This document shows positions 7,149-14,956 of a stretch of DNA of 23,389 nt, piece after piece. The notes under the pieces were generated by a model. It saw nothing but the letters and a program-made list of their open reading frames with translations, ran no database searches and was not told the origin of the DNA. The translations under genes and the position numbers were made by a program. How positions within the stretch are numbered: position 1 is the stretch's first letter; each line of letters begins with the position of its first letter. Location: NCBI GenBank assembly GCA_900544945.1, contig UQXG01000014.1, positions 1 to 23,389 of the forward strand, written 5' to 3'. Source of the stretch: an uncultured Eubacteriales bacterium. GTDB lineage: Bacteria; Bacillota; Clostridia; Oscillospirales; Oscillospiraceae.

Positions 7149-7505
7149 CTTCCGGCAGAACCACTCATAGCAACTCAAAAGATTTTGACCTGCTTCCGGC
7201 GATGCGGCCGGGGGGTTCTTAGGGGGGCGGCTTTTCGGCAGCGCCCTTTCGTAACCGATGATGAAATCGTCTGCGGCTCTCAGCGGATCTTTTGCCCCGA
7301 CTGTGCAGTTTGAAAAGCTTGAAATACATACAGTATTCCGGCGCTTTTCAAACTTTCATTCGTGACAAAATCTCTCGCCGTTAGCTCTTGCCGATTTCAT
7401 CATCGGTTACTTAAGCCCGCTTACTTCTCAATGTTCTTGCCGAGACAAGAACATTGCCTCCGGAGGAACCAAAATCGAAGCATTCCTAAAAGACAGGAGC
7501 ATACG
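7149..7505 (+). repeat. Dispersed intergenic repeat, copy C with an insertion
   Basis: The left arm (7149-7248) aligns with 11541-11640 almost without gaps. The right part resumes at 7411-7505 (TTAAGCC..., second hairpin, CCTCCGGAGGAACC). Between them lies an insertion with 19-bp inverted ends. The second hairpin (7429-7439 with 7446-7456) differs from the other copies by a paired change, described in the findings. No gene is visible anywhere in 6995-7577. Confidence 0.75.
7251..7410. mobile_element. MITE-like insertion with 19-bp perfect inverted ends
   Basis: Positions 7251-7269 are the exact reverse complement of 7392-7410. An inner perfect 11-bp pair (7308-7318 with 7343-7353) makes the element a nested palindrome. 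It sits exactly where the other repeat copies read CCTTAAG without a break. It is too short to encode a transposase and has no convincing gene. Possible target duplication is limited to TT or TTA. Confidence 0.55.
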
Positions 7506-7521
7506 CATAGGTTTTCATCTC

Positions 7522-7543
7522 GGGACGATGAGGGCATCGTCCC
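7522..7543. repeat. Short palindromic element
   Basis: This is a perfect 9-bp stem (7522-7530 with 7535-7543, loop AGGG) followed by CCTACAAG. From memory, hairpins with GGGACGATG-type arms next to CCTACA are common intergenic repeats in gut Clostridia. It has no T tract, so it is not a standard terminator. It lies 34 bases beyond the valS stop. Confidence 0.5.
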
Positions 7544-7577
7544 CTACAAGGGCTGAATTGGTTCTCGGCAGGGTTTA

Positions 7578-10220
7578 TTAATTTGCCAGCTTGCCCATCG
7601 CCTGCTCGCTCTGCTCCAGCTGGGCAATCAGGTCACGGGTCTTCTGGGCCTTCTGCCGCTCGGCATCCACCACGGCCTCAGGGGCCCGGGAGACGAACTT
7701 CTCATTTGCCAGCTTAGCCTCGGTGCTTGCCAGGAACTTTCTGGCATCCGCCAGCTCCTTGCCAATCCGCGCCAGCTCCTTGGCAACGTCCACCAGCTGA
7801 CCCATGGGAATATAGAGCTTGGCATCGGCGGTGGTGATGGTCACCATGCCGTCCAGGTTCTCAGGCTCGGCATCCAGCAGGGTCACAGTGTCGGCGTAGG
7901 CCAGACGCTGGATGAAGCCCTCGCCCTCCTGATAAACCTGGGGCTTGCCGGTGAGGATGAACAGCGCCGCCTTCTTGCTGGGCGGAACGTTCATCTCCGT
8001 CCGGCGGGCACGAATGGCACGGATGGCCTCCATAACGGACTCCATGTGGCTCTGCTCCGCACTGAAATTCAGGTCTTCCCGGTACTCAGGCCACTTGGCC
8101 ACGATCAGTGCCGGGCCCTCGTGGGGCAGGCTCTGCCAGATTTCCTCGGTGATGAAGGGCATGAAGGGATGCAGCAGCCGCAGCACCTGGTCAAGAACAT
8201 ACACCAGCACCTGCATAGCAGTCTGCTTCCGCTCGGCATCCTCGGAGTACAGGCGAGCCTTGGTCAGCTCGATATACCAGTCGCAGTAGGTATCCCAGAT
8301 AAAGTCGTAGACCTTCTGAACGGCCACGCCCAGCTCGTACTTTTCCAGGTTCTCGGTGACTTCGGCAATCAGGGTGTTCAGCTTGGAGAGCACCCACTTG
8401 TCGGCGATTTCCAGCTTGTCAGCGGCGGGCAGCTCGTTCACCGCATCCTCGCCCAGATTCATCAGCACATACCGGGAGGCGTTCCACAGCTTATTGGCAA
8501 AATTGCGCATGGCCTCGCACCGCTCGGTATAGAAGCGCATGTCGTTGCCGGGAGAGTTGCTGGTGACCATGTTCATCCGCAGGGCGTCGCAGCCGTACTT
8601 GTCGATCATCTCCAGGGGGTCAATGCCGTTGCCCAGGGACTTAGACATTTTTCTTCCCAGGTTGTCCCGAACCAGGCCGTGAATCAGAACGGTGTGGAAG
8701 GGGGTCTTTCCGGTGTGCTCGCAGCCGGAGAAGATCATTCTGGCTACCCAGAAGAAGATGATGTCATAGCCTGTGACCAGCACGTCCGTGGGATAGAAGT
8801 AGTTGTAGTCCTTGGTTTTTTCCGGCCAGCCCAGAGTCTCGAAGGGCCACAAGGCGGAGGAGAACCAGGTGTCCAGCACATCCTCTTCCCGGGTGATATG
8901 GGTGCTGCCGCACTTTTCGCACTTGCAGGCATCCTGCCGGGACACGGTGATGTGGCCGCAGTCGGCGCAGGTCCAGGCGGGAATCTGATGACCCCACCAG
9001 AGCTGCCGGGAAATACACCAGTCCCGGACGTTTTCCATCCAGTTCATATAGGTCTTGCTGAACCGATCGGGGACGAACTTGGTCTCCCCGTCCTTGACAA
9101 CCCGGATGGCTTCTTCCGCCAGAGGCTTCATCTTCACAAACCACTGGGCGGAGATGATGGGCTCCACGTCCTGATGGCAGCGGTAGCAGGTGCCCACGTT
9201 GTGGGAGTAGTCCTCCACCTTCACCAGATACCCCTGGGCATCCAGGTCGGCCACAATCTGCTTCCGAGCCTCATAGCGATCCAGACCCTGGTATTTGCCG
9301 CCGAACTCGTTGACAACGCCCTTGTCGTCCAGCACCCGGATGACCTCCAGGTTGTGCCGCAGGCCAACCTCAAAGTCGTTGGGGTCGTGGGCGGGGGTCA
9401 TCTTCACGCAGCCGGTACCGAATTCCATCTCGGCATAGTCGTCGGCCACCACGGGGATTTCCTTATTCACCAGGGGCAGAATGACCTTCTTGCCCACAAT
9501 GTCCTTGTACCGCTCGTCATTGGGGTTCACGCAGACACCGGAGTCGCCCAGCATAGTCTCGGGACGGGTGGTGGCTACGATCACCTCACCGGTGCCGTCT
9601 GCCAGCGGATAGCGGATATGCCACAGATGACCGGGCTTGTCCACATATTCGACTTCCGCGTCAGAAAGGGCGGTGACGCAGTGGGGGCACCAGTTGATGA
9701 TCCGGCTGCCCTTGTAAATAAGCCCCTTCTCGTACAGGGACACAAAGACCTCCCGGACGGCCTTGGAGCAGCCCTCGTCCATAGTAAATCTTGCCCGATC
9801 CCAGTCGCAGGAGGCGCCCAGCTTCTTCTGCTGCTCCACGATCCGATTGCCGAACTTATTCTTCCAGTCCCAGACCCGCTCCAGGAACTTCTCCCGACCC
9901 AGGTCGTACCGGGTCAGCCCCTCCTTGCGCAGCTCTTCCTCCACCTTGATCTGGGTAGCGATGCCTGCGTGGTCAACGCCGGGCACCCACAGGGCGTTGT
10001 AGCCCTGCATCCGCTTGAACCGGATCAGGGTATCCTGCAAGGTTGCGTCCATGGCGTGACCCATGTGCAGCTGGCCGGTGACGTTTGGGGGCGGCATGAC
10101 GATGGTGAAGGGCTTCTTGCTCTCGTCGGCCTCGGCATGGAAGTAGCCCCCATCCTGCCACATCCGATAGATTCGCTCTTCGGTCTGCTGCGGCTCGTAG
10201 ATCTTCGGTAACTCTCTCAT
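7578..10220 (-). CDS. valS: Valine--tRNA ligase (880 aa)
   Basis: ValRS charges tRNA-Val with valine in the cytosol. It is a class Ia synthetase with PPPNVTGQLHMGH near the N-terminus (HIGH-type motif HMGH at 52-55), and KMSKS at 524-528. The CP1 editing domain lies between the two motifs. Zinc-ribbon CxxC pairs (CPHC and CADC/CEKC) are visible. The C-terminus ends in the ValRS-specific coiled coil (about the last 70 residues, alternating charged and Leu/Ala). The length is typical. The start is the ATG at 10220 with AAAGGAG 10 bases upstream; the frame stays open to 10316, but that stretch is the T-box leader. Expression should be controlled by that T-box (10240-10469). Confidence 0.97.
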   Translation of the reverse strand: MRELPKIYEPQQTEERIYRMWQDGGYFHAEADESKKPFTIVMPPPNVTGQLHMGHAMDATLQDTLIRFKRMQGYNALWVPGVDHAGIATQIKVEEELRKEGLTRYDLGREKFLERVWDWKNKFGNRIVEQQKKLGASCDWDRARFTMDEGCSKAVREVFVSLYEKGLIYKGSRIINWCPHCVTALSDAEVEYVDKPGHLWHIRYPLADGTGEVIVATTRPETMLGDSGVCVNPNDERYKDIVGKKVILPLVNKEIPVVADDYAEMEFGTGCVKMTPAHDPNDFEVGLRHNLEVIRVLDDKGVVNEFGGKYQGLDRYEARKQIVADLDAQGYLVKVEDYSHNVGTCYRCHQDVEPIISAQWFVKMKPLAEEAIRVVKDGETKFVPDRFSKTYMNWMENVRDWCISRQLWWGHQIPAWTCADCGHITVSRQDACKCEKCGSTHITREEDVLDTWFSSALWPFETLGWPEKTKDYNYFYPTDVLVTGYDIIFFWVARMIFSGCEHTGKTPFHTVLIHGLVRDNLGRKMSKSLGNGIDPLEMIDKYGCDALRMNMVTSNSPGNDMRFYTERCEAMRNFANKLWNASRYVLMNLGEDAVNELPAADKLEIADKWVLSKLNTLIAEVTENLEKYELGVAVQKVYDFIWDTYCDWYIELTKARLYSEDAERKQTAMQVLVYVLDQVLRLLHPFMPFITEEIWQSLPHEGPALIVAKWPEYREDLNFSAEQSHMESVMEAIRAIRARRTEMNVPPSKKAALFILTGKPQVYQEGEGFIQRLAYADTVTLLDAEPENLDGMVTITTADAKLYIPMGQLVDVAKELARIGKELADARKFLASTEAKLANEKFVSRAPEAVVDAERQKAQKTRDLIAQLEQSEQAMGKLAN

Positions 10221-10239
10221 TTTGTTTTCGCTCCTTTGT

Positions 10240-10469
10240 AAAATAGAAACGCCCTGAGTCAATCGACTCAGGGCGAAAAGCTTTCCGCGGTACCACCTGA
10301 ATTCCCTTCCGGGCACTCAAAAGCTGTAACGGGCTTTCCCGTATTTTCCTACTCTTTTTCAGAAAATCCACTCCGGGGCGACCATCCGCTTGCAGCTTCA
10401 TGCCCTCCCACCGACCGGGCACTCTCTGAAAAAGCCTTGGGAAGCGGAACCTCCCCTTCTTCACGTTTG
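10240..10469 (-). promoter_or_regulatory. T-box riboswitch (tRNA-Val sensing leader of valS)
   Basis: The conserved T-box core AGGTGGTACCGCGG is at 10298-10285. It is followed by a terminator hairpin (10275-10265 with 10260-10250, an 11-bp perfect stem) and TTTCTATTTT. Upstream are stem-I landmarks (AGAGAG and GGTGGGAGGGCA) and a stem III-like GAGTAGG...ACGGG. A possible specifier triplet is GTC (Val) at 10382-10380, but its place in the specifier loop was not modelled. Uncharged tRNA would favour the antiterminator and so valS expression. Confidence 0.9.
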
Positions 10470-10475
10470 GCTTTT

Positions 10476-10504
10476 AGGGTAACACATTTTTCGGTCAATG
10501 TCAA
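10476..10504 (-). promoter_or_regulatory. Sigma-A promoter of valS
   Basis: A perfect TTGACA (10504-10499) is separated by 17 bases from TACCCT (10481-10476) on the - strand, directly before the T-box leader. It is back to back with the promoter at 10523. Confidence 0.7.
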
Positions 10505-10522
10505 TAAAATGTTGGAATTCTC

Positions 10523-10551
10523 TTGACGAATGAGAGCGCAGTTCTTATAAT
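10523..10551 (+). promoter_or_regulatory. Sigma-A promoter of the glycosyltransferase gene
   Basis: TTGACG (10523-10528), a 17-base spacer and a perfect TATAAT (10546-10551). A start site 6-8 bases downstream leaves only about 11 untranslated bases before the ATG at 10570. Confidence 0.75.
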
Positions 10552-10569
10552 GGCAGGGATTCCTTTGAA

Positions 10570-11523
10570 ATGAGCGTGAACAATATGAAGCTTTCCCTGA
10601 TCGTTCCCTGCTACAACGAGGCGGAAAACGTGGCCGCCTTCCAGCAGGCGGTGATAACGGCCTTTGACGGCTGCGGCTATGACTACGAAATTGTGTATGT
10701 TGACGACGGCAGCCGGGACGCCACCCTGCACAACCTGAAAAAGCTCCACGCTTCTGGCCAGTGCCCGGTGCAGGTCATCTCCTTCTCCCGGAATTTCGGC
10801 AAGGAGGCGGGCATTTACGCCGGATTGGAGCACGCCAGAGGGGACTACATTTCCCTCATCGATGCGGATTTGCAGCAGCGGCCGGAGCTGGTGCGTCAGA
10901 TGGTGCAAATTCTGGAGGCGGAGCCTCAGGTGGACGTGGTGGCGGCCTACCAGGATCGCCGGGGGGAGGGCAAGGTACTCTCCTTCTTCAAAAAGAGCTT
11001 CTATAGTCTCATTAACCGGCTCTCCAAGGTTCGGCTTCAGCCGGATGCCAGCGATTTCCGCACCTTTCGCCGGAGCGTCCGGGATAGCCTTTTGGCCCTG
11101 CCGGAATACCACCGGTTCTCCAAGGGGCTGTTTGCCTGGGTGGGCTATGAGACCCGTTTTATCCCCTACACCGCCTGTGAGCGCGCCTCCGGCACCACCA
11201 AGTGGAGTTTCTGGAAGCTGGTGAATTACGCCATCGAAGGTATCATCGGCTTCTCCACCGCCCCACTGCGTCTTGCTACCCTGTGCGGCTCGGTCACGGG
11301 CATTGCGGCGATTGTGTATCTTGTCTGCGTAGTCTTAGAAAAGCTGACCAAGGGCATTGCCGTGCCGGGCTACGCCACCATCATTGTGCTGCTGCTTCTG
11401 TTTTCCAGCATCCAGCTGTTCTGCATCGGCATCATCGGCGAATATGTGGGCCGGATATTTGAGCAAGGCAAAGACCGCCCTATTTATATTGCCAAAGAAA
11501 TCTTGGATTATCCCCACGAATAA
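10570..11523 (+). CDS. Family 2 glycosyltransferase, GtrB/DPM-like, membrane anchored (317 aa)
   Basis: This enzyme probably moves a sugar from a nucleotide donor to undecaprenyl phosphate at the inner face of the membrane. The GT-A fold starts with LSLIVPCYNEAENV. YVDDGS (43-48) holds the donor-binding aspartates, SRNFGKEAGIYAGL (73-86) is typical of the DPM1/GtrB group, and IDADLQ (97-102) is the metal-binding DxD-type site. Two C-terminal membrane segments (about 235-257 and 268-291) are followed by EYVGRIFEQGKDRPIYI, as in bactoprenol glucosyltransferases. The donor sugar cannot be told. It is a single gene with its own promoter. I used the first ATG, but no ribosome binding site is visible. 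The internal ATG at 10585 (MKLSLIVPCYNE) is the alternative start and fits the domain better. Confidence 0.88.
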   Translation: MSVNNMKLSLIVPCYNEAENVAAFQQAVITAFDGCGYDYEIVYVDDGSRDATLHNLKKLHASGQCPVQVISFSRNFGKEAGIYAGLEHARGDYISLIDADLQQRPELVRQMVQILEAEPQVDVVAAYQDRRGEGKVLSFFKKSFYSLINRLSKVRLQPDASDFRTFRRSVRDSLLALPEYHRFSKGLFAWVGYETRFIPYTACERASGTTKWSFWKLVNYAIEGIIGFSTAPLRLATLCGSVTGIAAIVYLVCVVLEKLTKGIAVPGYATIIVLLLLFSSIQLFCIGIIGEYVGRIFEQGKDRPIYIAKEILDYPHE

Positions 11524-11540
11524 ACCCTGCCCCGCAGGCA

Positions 11541-11740
11541 CCTCCGACATAACTGCCAATAGCAAGCCGAAACGTTTTGATGCAGTTCTGGCGAAGCGGC
11601 CGGGGGATTCTTAAGGGGGCGGCTTTTCGGCAGCGCCCCTTAAGCCGGCTTCTTATCAATTTTCTTGCCGGGACAAGAAAATTGCCTCCGGAGGAACCAG
11701 CGCCGAAAGCCTCCAGGAGACAAATGACAATACGGACATG
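11541..11740 (+). repeat. Dispersed intergenic repeat, full copy A
   Basis: The copy consists of a left arm (11541-11610) and hairpin 1 (11610-11618 with 11636-11644). Hairpin 2 (11657-11667 with 11674-11684, loop CCGGGA) and a distal CCTCCGGAGGAACC...CCGAAAGC module follow. Positions 11604-11686 are identical over 83 bases to 22859-22941. The interval 11524-11787 between two convergent genes holds this repeat and a terminator, and no gene. Confidence 0.85.
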
Positions 11741-11755
11741 ATATTTCGAGACTTT

Positions 11756-11789
11756 AGCCCCGCAGGCAAATGCCTGCGGGGCTCCTTTT
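11756..11789 (+). terminator. Intrinsic terminator between the glycosyltransferase and spoIIIAH
   Basis: A 13-bp perfect stem (11756-11768 with 11771-11783) is followed by CCTTTT on the + strand. The last bases reach the spoIIIAH stop codon, so the hairpin may also stop the spoIIIA transcript on the other strand, although the T stretch there is poor. Confidence 0.7.
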
Positions 11790-12354
11790 ACTGCACTTCC
11801 ACCACTCGGATATCCCCCAGAGCGTAATCCGACTGGCTCATGACGATATCCGCAATGACAGCCACATCCGCCTGCTGAAGGCCTCCCTCCGGAGAGGATA
11901 CGGCCACGGAGATTCCGTCGCCGGACATGTACGCCACGCAGTCGGCGTAGCCCTTGGCAATAACCAGGCTTTCGATCTGTGCCTCGCTCAGAGCGGTCTG
12001 AACAATGTCGTCCAGACTGGCCGCCGATTCCAGCTCCTTGCTGCCGGTGGTGGTGTCCGCGTAGGCCATGGCCTCCTGCAATAGATTCACCGCGTTGTCT
12101 CTTGCCTGCTGACGGGACAGCCGCACCGCCGCAAAATAATCGGAAGCGGTTGTAGCCACGTCTTCCCCGGCGGCGATGGCCGCCATGTCCCCCTCCAAAG
12201 CCAGACTGTCGTCACTCATGACCTTTTCCGCATCCAGGGAATCTTCCAGACTGACTGCCGTGCTGTCCTCGGTGTAGAGCCAGTTCACGTAGATTCCGGC
12301 GCACACAGTGACCAGGATTGCTGCCGCTACCAGATTCTTCTTCCAAACCTTCAT
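11788..12354 (-). CDS. spoIIIAH: Stage III sporulation protein AH (188 aa)
   Basis: SpoIIIAH is the mother-cell membrane protein whose extracellular domain binds forespore SpoIIQ across the intermembrane space, forming the core of the feeding-tube or channel complex. One N-terminal membrane segment (about 5-27) is followed by an acidic linker. A C-terminal YscJ/FliF-like ring-building domain begins near SRQQARDNAVNLLQEA. The start is the ATG at 12354 with GGAGG seven bases upstream; an in-frame ATG at 12372 overlaps the spoIIIAG stop but lacks that spacing. It is the last gene of the operon. SpoIIQ is not in the window. Confidence 0.92.
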   Translation of the reverse strand: MKVWKKNLVAAAILVTVCAGIYVNWLYTEDSTAVSLEDSLDAEKVMSDDSLALEGDMAAIAAGEDVATTASDYFAAVRLSRQQARDNAVNLLQEAMAYADTTTGSKELESAASLDDIVQTALSEAQIESLVIAKGYADCVAYMSGDGISVAVSSPEGGLQQADVAVIADIVMSQSDYALGDIRVVEVQ

Positions 12355-12368
12355 AAAAATGCCTCCAG

Positions 12369-12872
12369 TCATTTCATTTTCAATACACTGATACAATCGG
12401 CGGTGAGCCCCGTGGCGCTTTTCACCGCCTGGACAACGGCCAGACGAACCGCCGGGCTGTCCGCTCCCTGGCAAATCACCACCGCTCCCTGATAAGTAGG
12501 GCTGTTGATTTTCCGAACCAGGCCGGTTTTCTCCCGGGTGCCATCGGAAATCAGCACCGCCTCCCGGCGGGTGTCCTCCCGGTTGTCCCCGGTAGCCCGG
12601 TCCTCATTCATCTGATAGACGGTTTCCGCTCCGTTTTTTTCCGTCAGCAGCACCCGTACCTCCCCCGCCCCAGCGATCTGGCTGAGAATTGCCTCCAAAG
12701 ATTCCTGCAGCGTCACCTCCGGCTGCGTGGGCAGGGCCGCCAGGTTTTCGGTGGGTGTCCTGCCGGTGGGCAGCAGCATGAGGCCGATTCCCGCCAGCAG
12801 CACCAGCAGCGCAATTTTATACTTCTTCAGAGCTGAGATAAGCTCCTGCCTATGGGACGTTATCCATTCCAT
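12369..12872 (-). CDS. spoIIIAG: Stage III sporulation protein AG (167 aa)
   Basis: This is a bitopic membrane protein with one N-terminal transmembrane segment (about 18-35). The extracytoplasmic domain carries the SpoIIIAG pattern: LESILSQIAGAGEVRVLLT-like, then GAVVICQGADSP and VKSATGLTADCISVLKM. In B. subtilis the protein forms a large ring in the mother-cell membrane. The start is the ATG at 12872 with GGAGG 10 bases upstream; it overlaps the end of spoIIIAF by 13 bases. Confidence 0.93.
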   Translation of the reverse strand: MEWITSHRQELISALKKYKIALLVLLAGIGLMLLPTGRTPTENLAALPTQPEVTLQESLEAILSQIAGAGEVRVLLTEKNGAETVYQMNEDRATGDNREDTRREAVLISDGTREKTGLVRKINSPTYQGAVVICQGADSPAVRLAVVQAVKSATGLTADCISVLKMK

Positions 12873-13327
12873 TGCTGTCGTACCTCCGGGATTCCCAGTG
12901 CTTCGGTCATCACCTGCCGTAATTTACGCTTTGCCGCCGGAGACAGTGCCCCTGTGACCGTGACGGCCCGTGGCAGCCCATCGCCTCCAAGGGTGATGTC
13001 CGCAGTGACAGAAGCCCCGGCCTGAGCGGCTTTCTCTACGATATATGCTTCCAGTCGGGCCTTTATGATGGCTTCTTTTTGGGCCTGCGCCTCCCGGCTC
13101 CCCTGCGCAACGATCTCCGCTCCCAGGGCATTCAAATCTTCCGTCCACCGAAGGGGCTCCTCGAAGGAAAGGCCGCAAAGAGGCTGCACCAGAACGACGG
13201 TCAGAAACACCCCGCACAGCAGCCGGATCACCGGTGCACAGACGCTGCCCTTTGCCGTTCGGTTCACAATGCCGCACACCAGGGCCGCCCAGAGCAGACG
13301 CAGCAGATATTCCCGCAGTCCTTCCAT
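12860..13327 (-). CDS. spoIIIAF: Stage III sporulation protein AF (155 aa)
   Basis: Two N-terminal membrane segments (about 7-24 and 32-50) are followed by a charged soluble domain. Its distal part (SVTADITLGGD...VTVTGALSP) resembles the ring-building fold of SpoIIIAG and SpoIIIAH. The start is the ATG at 13327, which shares one base with the spoIIIAE stop (TGATG) and is preceded by AAGGGGG. The open frame runs on to 13468, but that part lies within spoIIIAE and has no SpoIIIAF character. Confidence 0.9.
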   Translation of the reverse strand: MEGLREYLLRLLWAALVCGIVNRTAKGSVCAPVIRLLCGVFLTVVLVQPLCGLSFEEPLRWTEDLNALGAEIVAQGSREAQAQKEAIIKARLEAYIVEKAAQAGASVTADITLGGDGLPRAVTVTGALSPAAKRKLRQVMTEALGIPEVRQQWNG

Positions 13328-14367
13328 CAGCCAACCCCCTTGAGAAAGCACACCGTACTGACAAAAAGCAGCAGGCAGGCCGCTCCCGTCATGGCCAGCA
13401 TCAGGCCCATGGCCCCGGAGAAGGTGTCCACCAGCTTCCCCAGCTCCCCATCGGACAGGGCCGCGCACAGGCTGCCGGTCACCTTCAGCGACAGGTAATG
13501 GGCGGCGATTTTCAGAAAGGGCTCCAGGAAAATAGCCCCCGCCGCCAGAATCCCGTAAATTCCCGCGGCGTTTTTCATGGTGCCCATGCCCACCAGCACA
13601 GATTCCGAGGCATCGGACAGAACACTTCCCACCACCGGAACCACCGTGGACATAGTGATCTTGGCGGCCTTCAGTGCCGCCGCGTCGGTGGTTCCGCTGA
13701 CCACGCCGGTGATGCCCATGTAAGAGGTAAAAACAATGAGCACGGTTTTCAGAGTCCAGGTCACAAGGCTCTTCACCAGTTCCTGGAGCTTCCCCAGAGT
13801 TTGCTCACCCAGGGCGCAGGCACCAATGCCAAGCACCAGAAAGCCGTAGACCATGGGAATCAGAAGGTTCGCGATGACCCCGCCCAGGGCACTGTCAAAG
13901 GCCGCCGTACCCACATAGAGAGCCGTAGAGGCGGTCACGCCCCCTTGAGCGGCCAGCGCTGCGGTCATCACAGGAAGCAGCAGCTTTCCGTAGCCGCTGA
14001 TTTCCACTATGGTTTCCCTGCCCAGGGAAATCATGCTGTTGGCGGTAGTGCCCAGCAGCGCAGAGACCACCAGCACCCCCGCCAGATTCACAAGCCCCTT
14101 TTCCGTCCCGGGAAAGCACCGCAGAAGCCCGGTCAGAATGGCCGCTCCCAGCACCCCGGCGCAGACCCGGGCGCACTGGGCAAGATCCGGCCGGAGTTGA
14201 GTCAGGGCCTTGCGGGCAAGCTCCAGCAGACCCTTTCCGAAATCTGCCGTATCCTCCGGCATCAGGGCTCGTCCGGAGTCCGGCACGGTGGGGGCGGAAA
14301 ACTCCGCCGCCGAAACCGGCAGACATACAAGGGCCAAAAGAAGCACAAGCGCAAGCATTCTGGTCAC
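13327..14367 (-). CDS. spoIIIAE: Stage III sporulation protein AE (346 aa)
   Basis: This is the largest membrane protein of the SpoIIIA complex. An N-terminal hydrophobic segment (about 4-20, ending PVSAAEFS) looks like a signal peptide. Several membrane spans follow, separated by family blocks such as GGVTASTALYVGTAAFDSAL and VFTSYMGITGVVSGTTDAAA. The likely start is the GTG at 14367, which overlaps the spoIIIAD stop by four bases (GTGA); an ATG three codons later (14358) is the alternative. AAGGAG is 14 bases before the GTG, so coupling probably matters. The same frame is open upstream to 14769, but only as a shadow of spoIIIAD. Confidence 0.9.
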   Translation of the reverse strand: MTRMLALVLLLALVCLPVSAAEFSAPTVPDSGRALMPEDTADFGKGLLELARKALTQLRPDLAQCARVCAGVLGAAILTGLLRCFPGTEKGLVNLAGVLVVSALLGTTANSMISLGRETIVEISGYGKLLLPVMTAALAAQGGVTASTALYVGTAAFDSALGGVIANLLIPMVYGFLVLGIGACALGEQTLGKLQELVKSLVTWTLKTVLIVFTSYMGITGVVSGTTDAAALKAAKITMSTVVPVVGSVLSDASESVLVGMGTMKNAAGIYGILAAGAIFLEPFLKIAAHYLSLKVTGSLCAALSDGELGKLVDTFSGAMGLMLAMTGAACLLLFVSTVCFLKGVG

Positions 14368-14759
14368 AGATCTCTTACCATCTCCTTGAGAATTCTCATA
14401 AGTTCCCGAAACAACGGCAGCGACAGGGTCAGCACCGCCGCACTGCCCAGCATTTGGAGCATTTTCCCCAGGGCCGCTTTTCCGGCATCGCCGCAGATGG
14501 CCGCGGCGATTTCCGCAACCAGGGCGATGCCTACGGCCTTTATAAGACTTGTCAGCAGTCCCGCCGGAAAGCCGACGGCTGCCTGAAGCTCCCAGAAAAA
14601 GTCCATTGCCGGCTCCAGACAGCTCACCGCTCCCAGGCCTGCCAGACAGCACACCAGCATACTCAGAACCAGGCCGATGTCCCGTTCCTGCTTGTCCACG
14701 GTCATACCCAGCACCAGGCTCAGCAGCACCGCTCCGGTGATTTTCCAAAAAGCTTCCAT
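14364..14759 (-). CDS. spoIIIAD: Stage III sporulation protein AD (131 aa)
   Basis: This is a small polytopic membrane protein with about four hydrophobic segments. It has the conserved DKQERDIGLVLSM stretch after the first span and LIKAVGIALVAEIAAAICGDAGKAAL in its second half, as in the SpoIIIAC/AD family. The start ATG shares one base with the spoIIIAC stop (TGATG), and no separate ribosome binding site is evident. SpoIIIAC and SpoIIIAD are thought to be core membrane parts of the complex. Confidence 0.92.
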   Translation of the reverse strand: MEAFWKITGAVLLSLVLGMTVDKQERDIGLVLSMLVCCLAGLGAVSCLEPAMDFFWELQAAVGFPAGLLTSLIKAVGIALVAEIAAAICGDAGKAALGKMLQMLGSAAVLTLSLPLFRELMRILKEMVRDL

Positions 14760-14953
14760 CAGAATTCAAACAAATCCTTCACAAGGTCAAATAATTCCGC
14801 AATTTTCTGGGCCAGGATCATCAGCACCACCACTAGCCCCGCCAGGCTCGTCATGGTGGCCTGCTCTTCCCGGCCGGAACGGGAGAGCACCTGGTTGAGA
14901 ATGGATACGATGATCCCCACGGCGGCAATTTTGAAAATCAGATCAATGTCCAT
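14759..14953 (-). CDS. spoIIIAC: Stage III sporulation protein AC (64 aa)
   Basis: This is a very short membrane protein with two hydrophobic helices (about 4-22 and 33-50) and a KDLFEF-type end. MDIDLIFKIAAVGIIV and the central SGREEQATMTSLAG loop are characteristic of SpoIIIAC. It lies three bases after spoIIIAB and shares one base with spoIIIAD. The length is normal for the family. Confidence 0.92.
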   Translation of the reverse strand: MDIDLIFKIAAVGIIVSILNQVLSRSGREEQATMTSLAGLVVVLMILAQKIAELFDLVKDLFEF

Positions 14954-14956
14954 CGT

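Noticed and set aside
7362..7556. Small + strand open frame in the gap after valS
   Set aside because: It runs through the repeat copy and its hairpins, has no ribosome binding site, and its product looks like random translation.
8046..10211. Very long open frame (about 720 codons) on the + strand opposite valS
   Set aside because: It lies entirely antisense to a well-identified gene, has no family motif, and is explained by high GC and codon bias. The same applies to the long antisense frames at 13234-14586, 16582-18045, 18125-19414 and 3046-3915.
12355..12372. Upstream start for SpoIIIAH at the ATG overlapping the spoIIIAG stop
   Set aside because: Possible by coupling, but the GGAGG site is correctly spaced only for the ATG at 12354.
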